A stretch of DNA of 64,000 bases. Source: Paenibacillus sedimenti. Lineage in GTDB: Bacteria > Bacillota > Bacilli > Paenibacillales > NBRC-103111. The notes under the pieces were generated by a model. That model worked only from the letters and a program-made list of their open reading frames with translations, was not told the DNA's origin and made no database searches. The stretch's first letter is position 1. Each line of letters starts with the position of its first letter. The position numbers and the translations under genes are program-made. The DNA lies in assembly GCF_014534655.1 (NCBI RefSeq), contig NZ_JACVVD010000001.1, positions 744,001 to 808,000 on the forward strand. The letters are read 5' to 3'. Below are positions 44,538 to 53,900 of this stretch, one piece after another.

Positions 44538-45008
44538 ATGGTGAATTCAACAGTGACCGTGAGAAAAGCTTCCAGCGATGATATCGAGAAGCTTTATGAT
44601 ATTATACAAGGCTACGCCAAGCAGGGGATTATGCTCCCCCGTACCAGAAATATGCTGCAAGAGCACATCGAAACGTTTGTAGTCGCTGAACATGACAATC
44701 TGCTCATCGGCTGCGGTTCGTTAACACGTCTGGGACCTGACTTGGTTGAGATTCGTTCACTGGGAATGACACCAGGCTATAAAGGGCAGGGGATCGGCGG
44801 CAAGCTCGTCAATTTTCTTGTTGAAGAGGCAAGAAGCCAAGGCATTATTAAAGTAATGGCACTCACGTATGAAGTGGCTTTTTTCCAAAAAAACGGCTTT
44901 ACCGTTGTGCCTAAAGAGATATTCCCGGAGAAGGTTTGGAAGGATTGCATGCATTGCAAAAAGCAGTATTGCTGTGATGAAATTGCCGTCCTCAAACGAT
45001 TGGATTGA
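44538..45008 (+). CDS. GNAT N-acetyltransferase (ArgA-like)
   Basis: 156 residues. Acetyl-CoA-binding motif A 'LGMTPGYKGQGIGGKLVNFL' (Q/RxxGxG/A type). The last 25 residues contain 'VWKDCMHCKKQYCCDEIAV', a Cys-rich tail shared with short N-acetylglutamate synthase-like acetyltransferases. Possible role in arginine synthesis, not proven here. Single gene between hemW and hrcA, with its own promoter, operator-like repeat and leader hairpin. The SD is weak (GGTGGGAT). Confidence 0.8.
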   Translation: MVNSTVTVRKASSDDIEKLYDIIQGYAKQGIMLPRTRNMLQEHIETFVVAEHDNLLIGCGSLTRLGPDLVEIRSLGMTPGYKGQGIGGKLVNFLVEEARSQGIIKVMALTYEVAFFQKNGFTVVPKEIFPEKVWKDCMHCKKQYCCDEIAVLKRLD

Positions 45009-45009
45009 C

Positions 45010-45040
45010 TTGACAACAGACCTTAGGGTCTGTTATTTTT
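45010..45040 (+). promoter_or_regulatory. Overlapping terminator and hrcA promoter
   Basis: TTGACA at 45010-45015 with TTATTT/TATTTT at 45033-45039 forms the sigma-A promoter of the hrcA operon. The same stretch holds ACAGACC-TTA-GGGTCTGT plus TATTTTT, a terminator for the GNAT gene. Confidence 0.6.
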
Positions 45041-45050
45041 GTAATAGGAT

Positions 45051-45077
45051 TTAGCACTCACTAAATAAGAGTGCTAA
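45051..45077 (+). promoter_or_regulatory. CIRCE operator
   Basis: TTAGCACTC, nine bases, GAGTGCTAA: a perfect match to the HrcA-binding element. Just downstream of the hrcA promoter, so the whole hrcA operon should be repressed by HrcA and induced by heat. Confidence 0.97.
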
Positions 45078-45128
45078 CGACAGTGGAGCAGCGATGGTAA
45101 AGTAAAGCTCTCACAAGGAGGGGTATAT

Positions 45129-46157
45129 ATGTTATCAGAACGTCAACGTATGATTTTGAGTGCTATCATTGATGACTATGTACGTTCAGCAGAACCGATT
45201 GGTTCTCGAAGCATTTCCAAACGGGGCAACGTTGGATTCAGTCCGGCTACGATCCGTAATGAAATGTCCGACCTGGAAGAGATGGGCTTTCTCGAGCAAC
45301 CACATACATCCGCTGGCCGGATCCCTTCGCACAAAGGTTATCGCTATTATGTGGATCATTTGCTTCAGCACGGCTCCCTGCAGACACATGAGCTCGATGC
45401 CATGAAGATGGTCTTCGCACAACGCATTCAAGAGATGGAAGATGTCATTCAGCATGTAGCGGGAATGCTCTCTAGTCTCACTAATTATACATCCATCGTT
45501 CTCGGCCCTGAGGTGTTCAGCACGACTTTGAAACATCTGCAAATCGTTCCGCTGTCGGATACAACGGCAGTGACGATTATCGTGACAAATACGGGGCATG
45601 TGGAGAACAAAACGATCACGATCCCGGAAGGCGTACCGATGTCCGAGATCGAAAAGGTCGTCAATTTATTGAACGCAAGGCTCAAGAATGTGCCATTGCT
45701 TCAGTTTAAATCCAAGCTTTACAACGAGATTTCGAGTGAGCTGAGCAAGTATGTGAATGGGTATCAGGAGCTCGTGTCTGTCGTGGAAAGCGTCCTTCAG
45801 AACGATGAGAAGGATCGCGTTTTCCTTAGCGGGATGACGAATATGCTCATTCAGCCCGAATTCAAAGACGTTGATAAAGTGAAGAGCATTCTTGATCTAT
45901 TGGAAGAAGCGCCTACGCTCATCAAACTGTTTACATCTTCCAATGAAGGCATCGACGTCAAAATCGGCAATGAAAACAGCATCGAAGCGATTAATAATTG
46001 CAGCTTGATTACCGCTTCTTATTCGATCGGCGACAAGCCGCTTGGCACGATTGGCATTCTAGGACCTACCCGCATGGAATATGGCAGAGTTATCAATTTG
46101 CTGAATCATCTTTCGAAGCATTTGGAAGTCGTTCTTGGGCGATGGTACGGCAAATGA
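45129..46157 (+). CDS. hrcA: Heat-inducible transcription repressor HrcA
   Basis: 342 residues. N-terminal winged helix 'MLSERQRMILSAIIDDYVRS' and 'PATIRNEMSDLEEMGFLEQP', followed by a GAF-like domain. HrcA binds CIRCE; its activity depends on GroEL chaperonin in other bacteria. SD GGAGGGG. It ends in an ATGA overlap with an archaeal-like chaperonin, which raises the question of which chaperonin tunes it here. Confidence 0.97.
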   Translation: MLSERQRMILSAIIDDYVRSAEPIGSRSISKRGNVGFSPATIRNEMSDLEEMGFLEQPHTSAGRIPSHKGYRYYVDHLLQHGSLQTHELDAMKMVFAQRIQEMEDVIQHVAGMLSSLTNYTSIVLGPEVFSTTLKHLQIVPLSDTTAVTIIVTNTGHVENKTITIPEGVPMSEIEKVVNLLNARLKNVPLLQFKSKLYNEISSELSKYVNGYQELVSVVESVLQNDEKDRVFLSGMTNMLIQPEFKDVDKVKSILDLLEEAPTLIKLFTSSNEGIDVKIGNENSIEAINNCSLITASYSIGDKPLGTIGILGPTRMEYGRVINLLNHLSKHLEVVLGRWYGK

Positions 46158-47686
46158 GCGGCATTCAACATGAAGGCGAAGAGCGGTTCTCAACTCTGGT
46201 GAACAACGCTGCAGCGGTTAGAGCAATTTGCTCCGCTGTAGAAGGCACACTTGGCCCCAAGGGACTCGATACGATGCTTGTCGGAACGCAAGGTGAAGTG
46301 ATCATCACCAACGACGGGGTTACCATCTTGGAAAAGATGGACGTCACACACCCGGCTGCCCGGCTGCTCATTCAAGTTGCGAAAAGCCAGCAGCGTCAAA
46401 TCGGTGACGGAACGACGACCGCAACCGTGCTCGCCGGAGCGCTGGTACACGAAGGCGTTGCGCAAGTGACACGCGGCGTCCCGGTGGCGAAGGTCGTCAG
46501 CGGGATGCAGCAAGGCATTGAGCTGGCTGTGAGGAGCCTGCGTAGCAGGAGCCGGGCCGTCCAAGGGCTAGGCGATGCAGCGCTGAAGCGCATCGCAATT
46601 ACCGCAGGCCGCGAGCAAGCGGATATCGCGCGGCTGATCGTCGCCGCCGCCGAAGCGGTCGGCGAGGCGAAGCTGCGCGAAGACGGCTACCGCTTCGCGG
46701 ACAGCGTGCTCGCCCATGAAGAGGCGAGCAGCGAAGTCTGGCCCGGCATTCTGCTGAATCAGAAGCCGATGAACTTGCATGCGGGCGGCGAGCTTCGCGA
46801 TGTCCGCGTACTCGTGCTGCATGACGCCTTGGAGCCTGAGGCGGTCAGCGAGGAATCGCTGGTCACCGAGGCAGGCTTCCAGCGGCATATGCAGCTGAGA
46901 GAGCAGTTCCGCAGCAGCTTCAGCATGCTGCTGGAGCTTGGCGTCGGTCTGATCGCCTCAGACCGCGGGGTGGATCCCGAGGCGGAGCAATTTTGCTCCG
47001 ACCAGGGTATTCTCGTGCTGCAGCGGTTGTCCCGCAGGGACCTGCAGCAGCTGAGCGAGCACACTGGCGCCCGGCCGGTGCGGCGCACGGCGCTGCGCAA
47101 GAGCGCGCCTGAGCTCGGCGCAGCGCTCGGGCACGCGGGCTACGCCGCCTACGATGAGCGGCTGGAGCGCGTGCGCGTCAGCCGCGGTCACGGCGAGCAG
47201 CACGTGACCGTCATCGTCGGCGCGGCGACGCGCGAGGCGGCCCACGAGCGCTCGCGCATCGCCAAGGACGCCGCGTCGGCCGTCCAAGCCGCCGTGCGCG
47301 GCGGGTATTTGCCCGGCGGCGGCGCCGTCGAGATGGCTGTCGCCCACGATCTGGAGCGCCTGCGAGAGACGATGAAGGGCATGGAAGGCTTCGGCGTAGC
47401 CGCCGTAGCCGGAGCGCTGCGGAAGCCGCTGGCGCAGATCGTCGTGAACGCGGGCTACAATCCGCTGGAAAAGGTCGAAGAGCTTAAAGCTGCACAAATC
47501 GCTATGGAAACAGACAGCTTGGGTATCGATTGCGATACGGGTCAGGTGACAGACTTCATTGAAGCTGGCATCATTGACCCGGCCGATGTAAAAATACATG
47601 CGCTGCAAGCGGCTGGAGAAGTTGCAGCGGCCGTATTGCGCATTCATACCGTCATTAAGATGAAGCAGCCTTTTGAAGAAGCCTAA
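46154..47686 (+). CDS. Archaeal-like (group III) chaperonin, TCP-1/thermosome family
   Basis: 510 residues from ATG 46154, overlapping the hrcA stop. Thermosome-type ATP motifs: 'GTLGPKGLDTMLV', 'NDGVTILEKMDVTHPAARLL' and 'GDGTTTATVLAGAL' (84-97). C-terminal 'YLPGGGAVEMAVAHDLERL' and 'GAGIIDPADVKIHALQAAGE'-like closing region (here 'EAGIIDPADVKIHALQAAGE'). There is no GGM tail, so it is not GroEL. Bacterial group III chaperonins have been described in Firmicutes such as Carboxydothermus, in dnaK operons, and fold proteins without GroES. The middle (46550-47470) is strikingly GC-rich and the apical region is divergent. It should be controlled by CIRCE. Confidence 0.88.
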   Translation: MSGIQHEGEERFSTLVNNAAAVRAICSAVEGTLGPKGLDTMLVGTQGEVIITNDGVTILEKMDVTHPAARLLIQVAKSQQRQIGDGTTTATVLAGALVHEGVAQVTRGVPVAKVVSGMQQGIELAVRSLRSRSRAVQGLGDAALKRIAITAGREQADIARLIVAAAEAVGEAKLREDGYRFADSVLAHEEASSEVWPGILLNQKPMNLHAGGELRDVRVLVLHDALEPEAVSEESLVTEAGFQRHMQLREQFRSSFSMLLELGVGLIASDRGVDPEAEQFCSDQGILVLQRLSRRDLQQLSEHTGARPVRRTALRKSAPELGAALGHAGYAAYDERLERVRVSRGHGEQHVTVIVGAATREAAHERSRIAKDAASAVQAAVRGGYLPGGGAVEMAVAHDLERLRETMKGMEGFGVAAVAGALRKPLAQIVVNAGYNPLEKVEELKAAQIAMETDSLGIDCDTGQVTDFIEAGIIDPADVKIHALQAAGEVAAAVLRIHTVIKMKQPFEEA

Positions 47687-47737
47687 AGATGGGCAAACTG
47701 ACGGCAAGATATAGTTTTTTAAGGAGGTGAAGGACAA

Positions 47738-48319
47738 TTGAGTAATGAGAATAAACAAACTGCAGAGCAAGATGTGAATGCTACATACGCAGCCGAAAGC
47801 GAGCAAGCTGCCGAGCAGCAGGCTGAAGCGGCAGACCAATCGCAAGCGGGATCCGAGGAAGCTGGTGCGCTTAGCGAATTGGATCAATTGCGTATGCAAT
47901 CCGATGAAAACTATCAGCGTTTTTTGCGCGTTCAAGCGGACTTCGATAACTTCCGCCGCCGCTCCAGAGCGGAGAAAGAAGATTTTGCGAAATACGCTTC
48001 TCTTAAATTGATCGAGCAGCTTTTGCCTGTCGTCGATAACTTCGATCGCGCGCTGTCTTCCAGCAAGGAAGCGAAAGATTTTGACGCCTTGGTGAAAGGT
48101 TTGGATATGACTTTCCGCCAACTGGATCAAGTGCTGACGCAAGAAGGCTTGAAGCCGATCGAGGCCGTAGGTCAACCGTTCAATCCCGAATTCCACCAAG
48201 CGATCATGCAGGTAGAATCCGAAGAACACGAAGAAGGCATAGTCGTTGAAGAACTGCAAAAAGGCTATATGCTGAAGGATAAAGTAATCCGCCCGGCAAT
48301 GGTGAAAGTAAGTGTTTAA
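47738..48319 (+). CDS. grpE: Nucleotide exchange factor GrpE
   Basis: 193 residues from TTG 47738 (AAGGAGG with normal spacing). Acidic, Gln/Ala-rich N-terminus of about 50 residues, then coiled coil and the GrpE core 'RVQADFDNFRRRSRAEKEDF', 'LLPVVDNFDRALSSSKEAKD' and 'PFNPEFHQAIMQVESEEHEE'. Releases ADP from DnaK. Followed by a palindromic intergenic element before dnaK. Confidence 0.97.
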   Translation: MSNENKQTAEQDVNATYAAESEQAAEQQAEAADQSQAGSEEAGALSELDQLRMQSDENYQRFLRVQADFDNFRRRSRAEKEDFAKYASLKLIEQLLPVVDNFDRALSSSKEAKDFDALVKGLDMTFRQLDQVLTQEGLKPIEAVGQPFNPEFHQAIMQVESEEHEEGIVVEELQKGYMLKDKVIRPAMVKVSV

Positions 48320-48330
48320 TCTTAGTAGTT

Positions 48331-48487
48331 GTTTAAAAAGTCCACTTTCATAACGAAGTTATTCAGGATGTTATATCGGCATCGAATCTTGAACGAACCC
48401 GGGAAGTTCGGTACTCACATCTCGCTCCGTTCCCCCTTCTCCGGTTTTCGTCCAACCTTCTCGGCTCTGAAAGCGAACTTTTTAAAC
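48331..48487. repeat. 157-bp element with 20-bp terminal inverted repeats between grpE and dnaK
   Basis: Left end GTTTAAAAAGTCCACTTTCA; right end TGAAAGCGAACTTTTTAAAC, complementary at 18 of 20 positions. The interior has further short inverted repeats (TAAC-GAA-GTTA; CGAAC-CCGGGAA-GTTCG) and C/T-rich runs. No open frame. Looks like a miniature palindromic (MITE-like) repeat or a structured RNA. Only one copy is visible in this window. Confidence 0.65.
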
Positions 48488-48563
48488 TCTTATTGTAAGT
48501 AGCCTGAATATGATGAAATGAAATGCTCCAATGGAGCATGGAACTAAAGGAGGCATTTTTAAC

Positions 48564-50408
48564 ATGAGTAAAGTAATTGGTATTGACTTAGGTACAACGA
48601 ACTCTTGCGTTGCCGTTATGGAAGGCGGCGAGGCTGTCGTCATCCCTAACGCCGAGGGTAACCGTACGACACCTTCCGTTGTTGGTTTTAAGAAAGATGG
48701 CGAGCGCGTAGTCGGTGAGACCGCAAAACGCCAAGCAATTACAAACCCGGACAAAACGGTAATTTCGATCAAACGTTTCATGGGTACGAATCACAAAGAA
48801 AACATTGACGGCAAAGAATATACGCCTCAAGAAATTTCTGCGATCATTCTGCAAAAGCTGAAAGCTGATGCGGAAGCTTACCTTGGTCAAACCGTAACGC
48901 AAGCGGTTATTACGGTACCAGCTTACTTCAATGACAGCCAACGCCAAGCAACGAAAGACGCTGGTAAAATTGCCGGTCTCGAAGTTTTGCGTATCGTGAA
49001 CGAACCGACAGCAGCAGCGCTTGCATATGGTTTGGAAAAAACAGAAGATCAAACGATCCTCGTTTATGACCTTGGCGGCGGTACATTCGACGTATCGATC
49101 CTTGAGCTTGGTGACGGCTTCTTCGAAGTTAAAGCGACTAGCGGGGACAACCGTCTGGGCGGCGATGACTTTGACCAAGTGATCATTGACTACCTCGTTG
49201 CTGAATTCAAAAAAGAACAGGGCATTGACCTGAGCAAAGATAAAGCAGCAGTACAACGTCTGAAAGACGCAGCGGAAAAAGCGAAAAAAGAGCTTTCCGG
49301 CGTACTGACAACAACGGTATCCCTGCCGTTCATTACTGTCGTTGACGGCGTTCCTCAACACTTAGAGTTGAATCTGACTCGCGCTAAATTCGAAGAATTG
49401 TCCGCTGGTCTCGTTGAAAGAACACTCGGACCAACTCGTCAAGCGCTTAGCGATTCCGGTCTTTCCACAAGCCAAATCGATAAAGTTGTTCTTGTCGGCG
49501 GATCCACTCGTATTCCTGCGGTTGTTGAAGCGATAAAAAAACTGACAGGCAAAGAGCCTCATAAAGGCGTAAACCCGGACGAAGTTGTTGCTCTTGGAGC
49601 AGCGGTTCAAGCGGGCGTCTTGACAGGTGACGTGAAAGACGTCGTTCTTCTCGACGTAACTCCACTTTCCCTGGGTATCGAAACTGCAGGCGGCGTATTC
49701 ACGAAAATGATCGACCGCAATACAACGATTCCGACAACGAAATCCCAAGTGTTCTCCACTTATGCGGATAACCAAACAAGCGTAGAAATCCACGTTCTCC
49801 AAGGGGAGCGCGCGATGGCTACCGACAATAAGACATTGGGCCGCTTTATGCTTGGCGATATTCCTCCGGCACCGCGCGGCATTCCGCAAATCGAAGTTAG
49901 CTTCGACATTGACGCTAACGGTATCGTGAACGTATCCGCTTTGGATAAAGGAACAGGTAAAAGCCAAAAAATCACGATCACTTCTTCCAGCGGTTTGAGC
50001 GATGAGGAAGTTGATAAAATGATGAAAGATGCGGAAGCACACGCAGAAGAAGACCGTAAGCGCAAAGAGCTTGTAGAAGCGCGCAACGAAGCGGATCAAC
50101 TGGTATACTCCGTTGACAAAACGATCAAAGATCTTGGCGATAAAGTCGACCAGGGCGAGATCGATAAAGCCAATGCTGCCAAAGAAAAAGTTACAGCCGC
50201 ACTCGCAGGCAACGATCTGGAAGCAATCAAGGCTGCAACTGCCGAACTGACTGAAATCATTCAACAGTTGTCCGTGAAGCTGTATGAACAAGCGCAGCAA
50301 GCTGGGGGCGCAGGTCCGGAAGGCGGCGCTGCAGGCGGCGAAGCTCCAAAAGGCAGAGAGAATGTCGTTGACGCCGATTACGAAGTAGTTGACGATCAAA
50401 AGAAATAA
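48564..50408 (+). CDS. dnaK: Chaperone DnaK (Hsp70)
   Basis: 614 residues from ATG 48564 with AAAGGAGG upstream. Nucleotide-binding domain '[20 protein letters not shown]', '[20 protein letters not shown]' and '[20 protein letters not shown]'. Substrate domain '[20 protein letters not shown]', and a Gly-rich end. Works with DnaJ and GrpE. Biased codon use fits high expression. A palindrome ATGCTCCA-A-TGGAGCAT lies just before its SD. Confidence 0.98.
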   Translation: MSKVIGIDLGTTNSCVAVMEGGEAVVIPNAEGNRTTPSVVGFKKDGERVVGETAKRQAITNPDKTVISIKRFMGTNHKENIDGKEYTPQEISAIILQKLKADAEAYLGQTVTQAVITVPAYFNDSQRQATKDAGKIAGLEVLRIVNEPTAAALAYGLEKTEDQTILVYDLGGGTFDVSILELGDGFFEVKATSGDNRLGGDDFDQVIIDYLVAEFKKEQGIDLSKDKAAVQRLKDAAEKAKKELSGVLTTTVSLPFITVVDGVPQHLELNLTRAKFEELSAGLVERTLGPTRQALSDSGLSTSQIDKVVLVGGSTRIPAVVEAIKKLTGKEPHKGVNPDEVVALGAAVQAGVLTGDVKDVVLLDVTPLSLGIETAGGVFTKMIDRNTTIPTTKSQVFSTYADNQTSVEIHVLQGERAMATDNKTLGRFMLGDIPPAPRGIPQIEVSFDIDANGIVNVSALDKGTGKSQKITITSSSGLSDEEVDKMMKDAEAHAEEDRKRKELVEARNEADQLVYSVDKTIKDLGDKVDQGEIDKANAAKEKVTAALAGNDLEAIKAATAELTEIIQQLSVKLYEQAQQAGGAGPEGGAAGGEAPKGRENVVDADYEVVDDQKK

Positions 50409-50445
50409 GCCTATCCTATTGTAAGATCATTAAATAGTACGGTCG

Positions 50446-50484
50446 AAGTCAAAGCCGCTAGGAGTGTCTCCGTGGCTTTGACTT
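50446..50484 (+). terminator. Intercistronic hairpin dnaK-dnaJ
   Basis: AAGTCAAAGCC, 17-base loop, GGCTTTGACTT. The T-run is weak, so it more likely sets dnaK/dnaJ stoichiometry than fully ends transcription. Confidence 0.55.
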
Positions 50485-50517
50485 TCCGTTTGTAGTCTTG
50501 AACATGGGAGTGGAATC

Positions 50518-51636
50518 ATGAGTAAACGCGATTATTATGAGGTGCTCGGGCTCGGCAAAGATGCCTCGCAAGAGGATATCAAGAAGGCTTACCGCAAAAT
50601 GGCCCGTCAGTATCACCCTGACGTGAATAAAGCCGCGGACGCGGAAGATAAGTTCAAAGAGGCTAAGGAAGCTTACGATGTACTGAGCGACGATCAGAAA
50701 AAGGCGCAGTATGACCGTTTCGGGCATGTTGATCCGAATCAGGGCATGGGCGGCATGGGCGGTCAAGATTTCGGCGGCTTCGGCGATATCTTCGACATGT
50801 TCTTCGGCGGCGGCGGAGGCAATAGACGTAACCCGAACGCGCCGCAGCGAGGCAACGATCTTCAATACACGATGACGATCGAGTTCAAGGAAGCGGTATT
50901 CGGTAAAGAAACGGATATTCATATTCCGAGAACGGAAAACTGCGATACGTGTCATGGCTCAGGCGCAAAACCGGGCACGAAGCCGGATACTTGCGGCGTC
51001 TGTCACGGCAGCGGTCAACAAGAAGTTGTGCAAAATACAGCTTTTGGCCGTATAGTCAACCGCCGTGTTTGTTCGGCATGTAACGGCCAAGGCCGCATCA
51101 TCAAGGATAAATGCGGTACTTGCCACGGCGCGGGCAAGGTGAAAAAGCAGCGTACGATCCACATCAAGATCCCTGCGGGCGTGGATGATGGCGCACAACT
51201 TCGCGTTTCCGGCGAAGGTGAAGCGGGTACCCGCGGCGGTCCGGCCGGTGACTTGTATGTCGTCATTCGTGTGAAGTCCCACGAATTCTTCGAGCGTGAA
51301 GGCGACGACATCTATTGTGAAGTGCCGCTAACGTTCATGCAGGCTGCGCTCGGCGATGAGATTGAAATTCCGACCTTGACCGAGAAAGTCAAGCTCAAAA
51401 TTCCGGCAGGCACACAGACCGATACCTATTTCCGCTTAAAAGGAAAAGGCGTACCGCGTCTGCGCGGCTATGGCCAAGGCGATCAGCACGTGAAGGTGAT
51501 CGTCGTCACGCCGACGAATTTGAGCGAAGATCAAAAGGATCTGCTTCGCCAATTCGGCAAGCAAAGCGGCGAGCATACGCATGAGCAAAATCAATCCATT
51601 TTTGAACGCATGAAGAGAGCCTTCTTAGGCGATTAA
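50518..51636 (+). CDS. dnaJ: Chaperone DnaJ (Hsp40)
   Basis: 372 residues. J domain with HPD in '[20 protein letters not shown]', Gly/Phe-rich linker, four zinc-binding CxxCxGxG repeats ('[12 protein letters not shown]', '[12 protein letters not shown]', '[12 protein letters not shown]', '[12 protein letters not shown]'), and C-terminal peptide-binding domains. Stimulates DnaK. SD GGGAG. Last gene of the heat-shock operon, closed by a strong terminator. Confidence 0.98.
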   Translation: MSKRDYYEVLGLGKDASQEDIKKAYRKMARQYHPDVNKAADAEDKFKEAKEAYDVLSDDQKKAQYDRFGHVDPNQGMGGMGGQDFGGFGDIFDMFFGGGGGNRRNPNAPQRGNDLQYTMTIEFKEAVFGKETDIHIPRTENCDTCHGSGAKPGTKPDTCGVCHGSGQQEVVQNTAFGRIVNRRVCSACNGQGRIIKDKCGTCHGAGKVKKQRTIHIKIPAGVDDGAQLRVSGEGEAGTRGGPAGDLYVVIRVKSHEFFEREGDDIYCEVPLTFMQAALGDEIEIPTLTEKVKLKIPAGTQTDTYFRLKGKGVPRLRGYGQGDQHVKVIVVTPTNLSEDQKDLLRQFGKQSGEHTHEQNQSIFERMKRAFLGD

Positions 51637-51655
51637 TAGATCTTTGAGCAAAAGG

Positions 51656-51718
51656 AAACACTCCGTAAGAGCCGTTCACAGATATTATCTGTTGAACGAT
51701 TCGAGCGGAGTGTTTTTT
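51656..51718 (+). terminator. Terminator of the dnaK operon
   Basis: AAACACTCCG...CGGAGTGTTTTTT with an inner CGTTCACAGATA/ATCTGTTGAACG hairpin. Confidence 0.85.
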
Positions 51719-51836
51719 ATCATTCAGGGTTTTATTAAACGAATGTAAAGAGAGCATTGTATAATTAACTGAATATTAGCCTGATGTGTATAAATTGTTA
51801 TTTTTTTTGAAAAGCGCTGCGTTTTCATGGAATAAT

Positions 51837-51853
51837 TAACAATAAATTAAAAC
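51837..51853 (+). promoter_or_regulatory. Candidate Pho box upstream of phoX
   Basis: TTAACA, five bases, TTAAAA: two PhoP-type half-sites at 11-bp period. A looser pair (TTAACT-N5-TTAGCC) is at 51765-51781. Weak in itself; strengthened by the phosphatase gene that follows. Confidence 0.35.
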
Positions 51854-51928
51854 CCCAATAATCATCTTTTGATAATTCCTAGTTATGCTTGTCCTGAGGG
51901 TAAACAATATGACTGGGGAGAGTGCAAT

Positions 51929-53602
51929 ATGGATAAGAATATGGACCGTCGTACGTTTTTATCTTATTTAGGTACAGGAGCGGCAGCGTTGGCCGCAGCT
52001 TCGGCAGGACTCGGCGTTTTGGAAGGAAAAGCATCTGCTATGTCTCCGACAGCTGATCATTTATTTGGTTTCAATACAAACAAAGTCAGCGGGTACTTTG
52101 AACCGATTGAACCATCGAAAGAGGACAAGCTTCTCTTGCCAAAAGGTTACAAATACGATGTTGTTGCCGCATTTGATGATGTAATTAATGCCGCTGGCGA
52201 AAAGTTTGGACAAGGCGCAGACTATAATGCTTTCTTCCCGATTAATGGCTCCAATACCCGCGGTCTGTTGGCGACAAATCATGAATATACGAACATCTTT
52301 GCTCTTGGACCTATTGCAAACGGGAAATTGACCAAAGAACAAATGGAAAAAGATCTGTACTATCAGGGTATGTCCGTGATCGAAGTGTACCAGGATGAGA
52401 ATGGTGTTTGGAAGATGGATACTTCCTCCAAATATGCAAGAAGAATTACTGGTTTTACAAAGTTTGAGATGACTGGACCTGCCAGAGGAATTGCCGCCCT
52501 TAATAACGCAACTACGGTACAGGGGACATGGGGGAATTGCTCCGGAGGAGTAACGTTCTGGAACACGGTGCTCTCCTGTGAAGAGAATGTCTCTGATACG
52601 GCCGATGCAGCGGGCTTGCCTCAAACCCATTATGGTTGGGTTATCGAAGTGGATCCGTTCGATGGCAGCTTCTTGAAAAAGCATACTGCCCTGGGTCGCT
52701 TTAACCATGAAAATACAGCGATGGGACTGGCTAGTGACGGTCGTATTGTCGTATATATGGGGGATGATAAGAAGGACGCTTGTATTTATAAGTTTGTATC
52801 GAAACACAAATACAACAAAGATTTGGGCCGCGGAAACTCTGCATTATTAACAGAAGGTACTCTTTACGTAGCTAACCTTAAGTCTGGAAAATGGATTCCG
52901 GTAACTTACGAAGCCGTATCGAAGGCTCTCTCTAATGAGAAATTTAAAGCGCCTGCCGGCGTCAGCGGCAAGCGCGAAGATCTGCAAAAGAAATTCCAAA
53001 GTCAAGGTGATGTTGTGACGTATTGCCATGAGGCGGCATTGATCTTAGGAGGTATGCCTACGGACCGTCCGGAAGACATCGAAATTTCGCCTTTCGATAA
53101 TACAGTGTTTATCTGCCATACGAACAATGACAGCCATGGCAATATTCATGGCCATATTACGCGAATCTTCGAGAAAGACAACGATCTTGGAGCATTAGAA
53201 TTCGATTTTGAGATTTTTGCCGCTGGCGGTCGCCAGTCTGGATTTAGTTCTCCTGATAATTTAGCCTTTGATTCTAATGGAAACTTATGGGTTGTTACAG
53301 ACATGTCTTCGAGCAGTACTAATAAAGGTGTATTTACATCATTTATGAATAACGGATTACATGTTATTCCGACATCGGGTCCTAATAAAGCCATGGCTAT
53401 GCAATTTGCTTCTGGTCCTAATGATTGTGAATTAACGGGTCCGTTCTTTACCCCAGACGAAAAAACGCTATTCCTGTCTGTTCAACATCCAGGTGAATTG
53501 ACAACAGACTTGAGTAAACCAACCAGCTTGTGGCCGCACCGTAAAGGTGACACCAAGGCACGCTGTGGCGTAGTGGCAATCAGCGGCTTTAAACTAGGTT
53601 AA
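51929..53602 (+). CDS. phoX: PhoX family (DUF839) Tat-exported phosphatase-like protein
   Basis: 557 residues from ATG 51929. Twin-arginine signal '[20 protein letters not shown]' with an AxA-like end near 'GKASA'. PhoX-type phrases: '[20 protein letters not shown]', '[20 protein letters not shown]', '[20 protein letters not shown]' and '[20 protein letters not shown]'. PhoX enzymes are calcium/iron-dependent alkaline phosphatases exported folded. tatA and tatC follow at once, matching the Tat signal. Phosphate-starvation control is suggested by the Pho-box-like repeats. Substrate is inferred from the family. Confidence 0.88.
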   Translation: MDKNMDRRTFLSYLGTGAAALAAASAGLGVLEGKASAMSPTADHLFGFNTNKVSGYFEPIEPSKEDKLLLPKGYKYDVVAAFDDVINAAGEKFGQGADYNAFFPINGSNTRGLLATNHEYTNIFALGPIANGKLTKEQMEKDLYYQGMSVIEVYQDENGVWKMDTSSKYARRITGFTKFEMTGPARGIAALNNATTVQGTWGNCSGGVTFWNTVLSCEENVSDTADAAGLPQTHYGWVIEVDPFDGSFLKKHTALGRFNHENTAMGLASDGRIVVYMGDDKKDACIYKFVSKHKYNKDLGRGNSALLTEGTLYVANLKSGKWIPVTYEAVSKALSNEKFKAPAGVSGKREDLQKKFQSQGDVVTYCHEAALILGGMPTDRPEDIEISPFDNTVFICHTNNDSHGNIHGHITRIFEKDNDLGALEFDFEIFAAGGRQSGFSSPDNLAFDSNGNLWVVTDMSSSSTNKGVFTSFMNNGLHVIPTSGPNKAMAMQFASGPNDCELTGPFFTPDEKTLFLSVQHPGELTTDLSKPTSLWPHRKGDTKARCGVVAISGFKLG

Positions 53603-53646
53603 TTGGGGTCATAAATACAAATTCATATTTGAAAAGGGGAAAGCAC

Positions 53647-53883
53647 ATGCCATTTGGTAATATTGGTATTGGAGGACTTGTTCTTATTCTCGTGATTGCA
53701 CTAATTATCTTTGGCCCGTCAAAGCTTCCTGAGCTCGGAAGAGCATTCGGCCGGACGTTAAGCGAGTTCAAAAACGGAACTCGAGAGCTTTTTAACGGCG
53801 ATAAAGAGGACGGGGACAGCAAGAAAGAAGCTTCTGAAGATAAAAATCCGAAGGTTGTTACTCTGGATAAACAATCCTCGTAA
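53647..53883 (+). CDS. tatA: Twin-arginine translocase subunit TatA
   Basis: 78 residues from ATG 53647 (AAAGGGGAAAG upstream). One membrane helix '[20 protein letters not shown]', then '[20 protein letters not shown]', an amphipathic helix, and a charged tail rich in Asp/Lys. Forms the Tat pore with TatC. Sits between phoX and tatC, as the tatAd-tatCd pair does in B. subtilis. Confidence 0.95.
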   Translation: MPFGNIGIGGLVLILVIALIIFGPSKLPELGRAFGRTLSEFKNGTRELFNGDKEDGDSKKEASEDKNPKVVTLDKQSS

Positions 53884-53900
53884 AAGGCAGGCTCCAGGAT

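Noticed and set aside
46958-48259. Long open frame (433 codons) on the minus strand across the chaperonin-grpE junction
   Set aside because: Antisense to two clear genes; openness comes from GC-rich codon bias of the chaperonin gene. No SD and no recognisable protein.
49362-50399. 345-codon minus-strand frame inside dnaK
   Set aside because: Antisense to dnaK; an effect of its strong codon bias.
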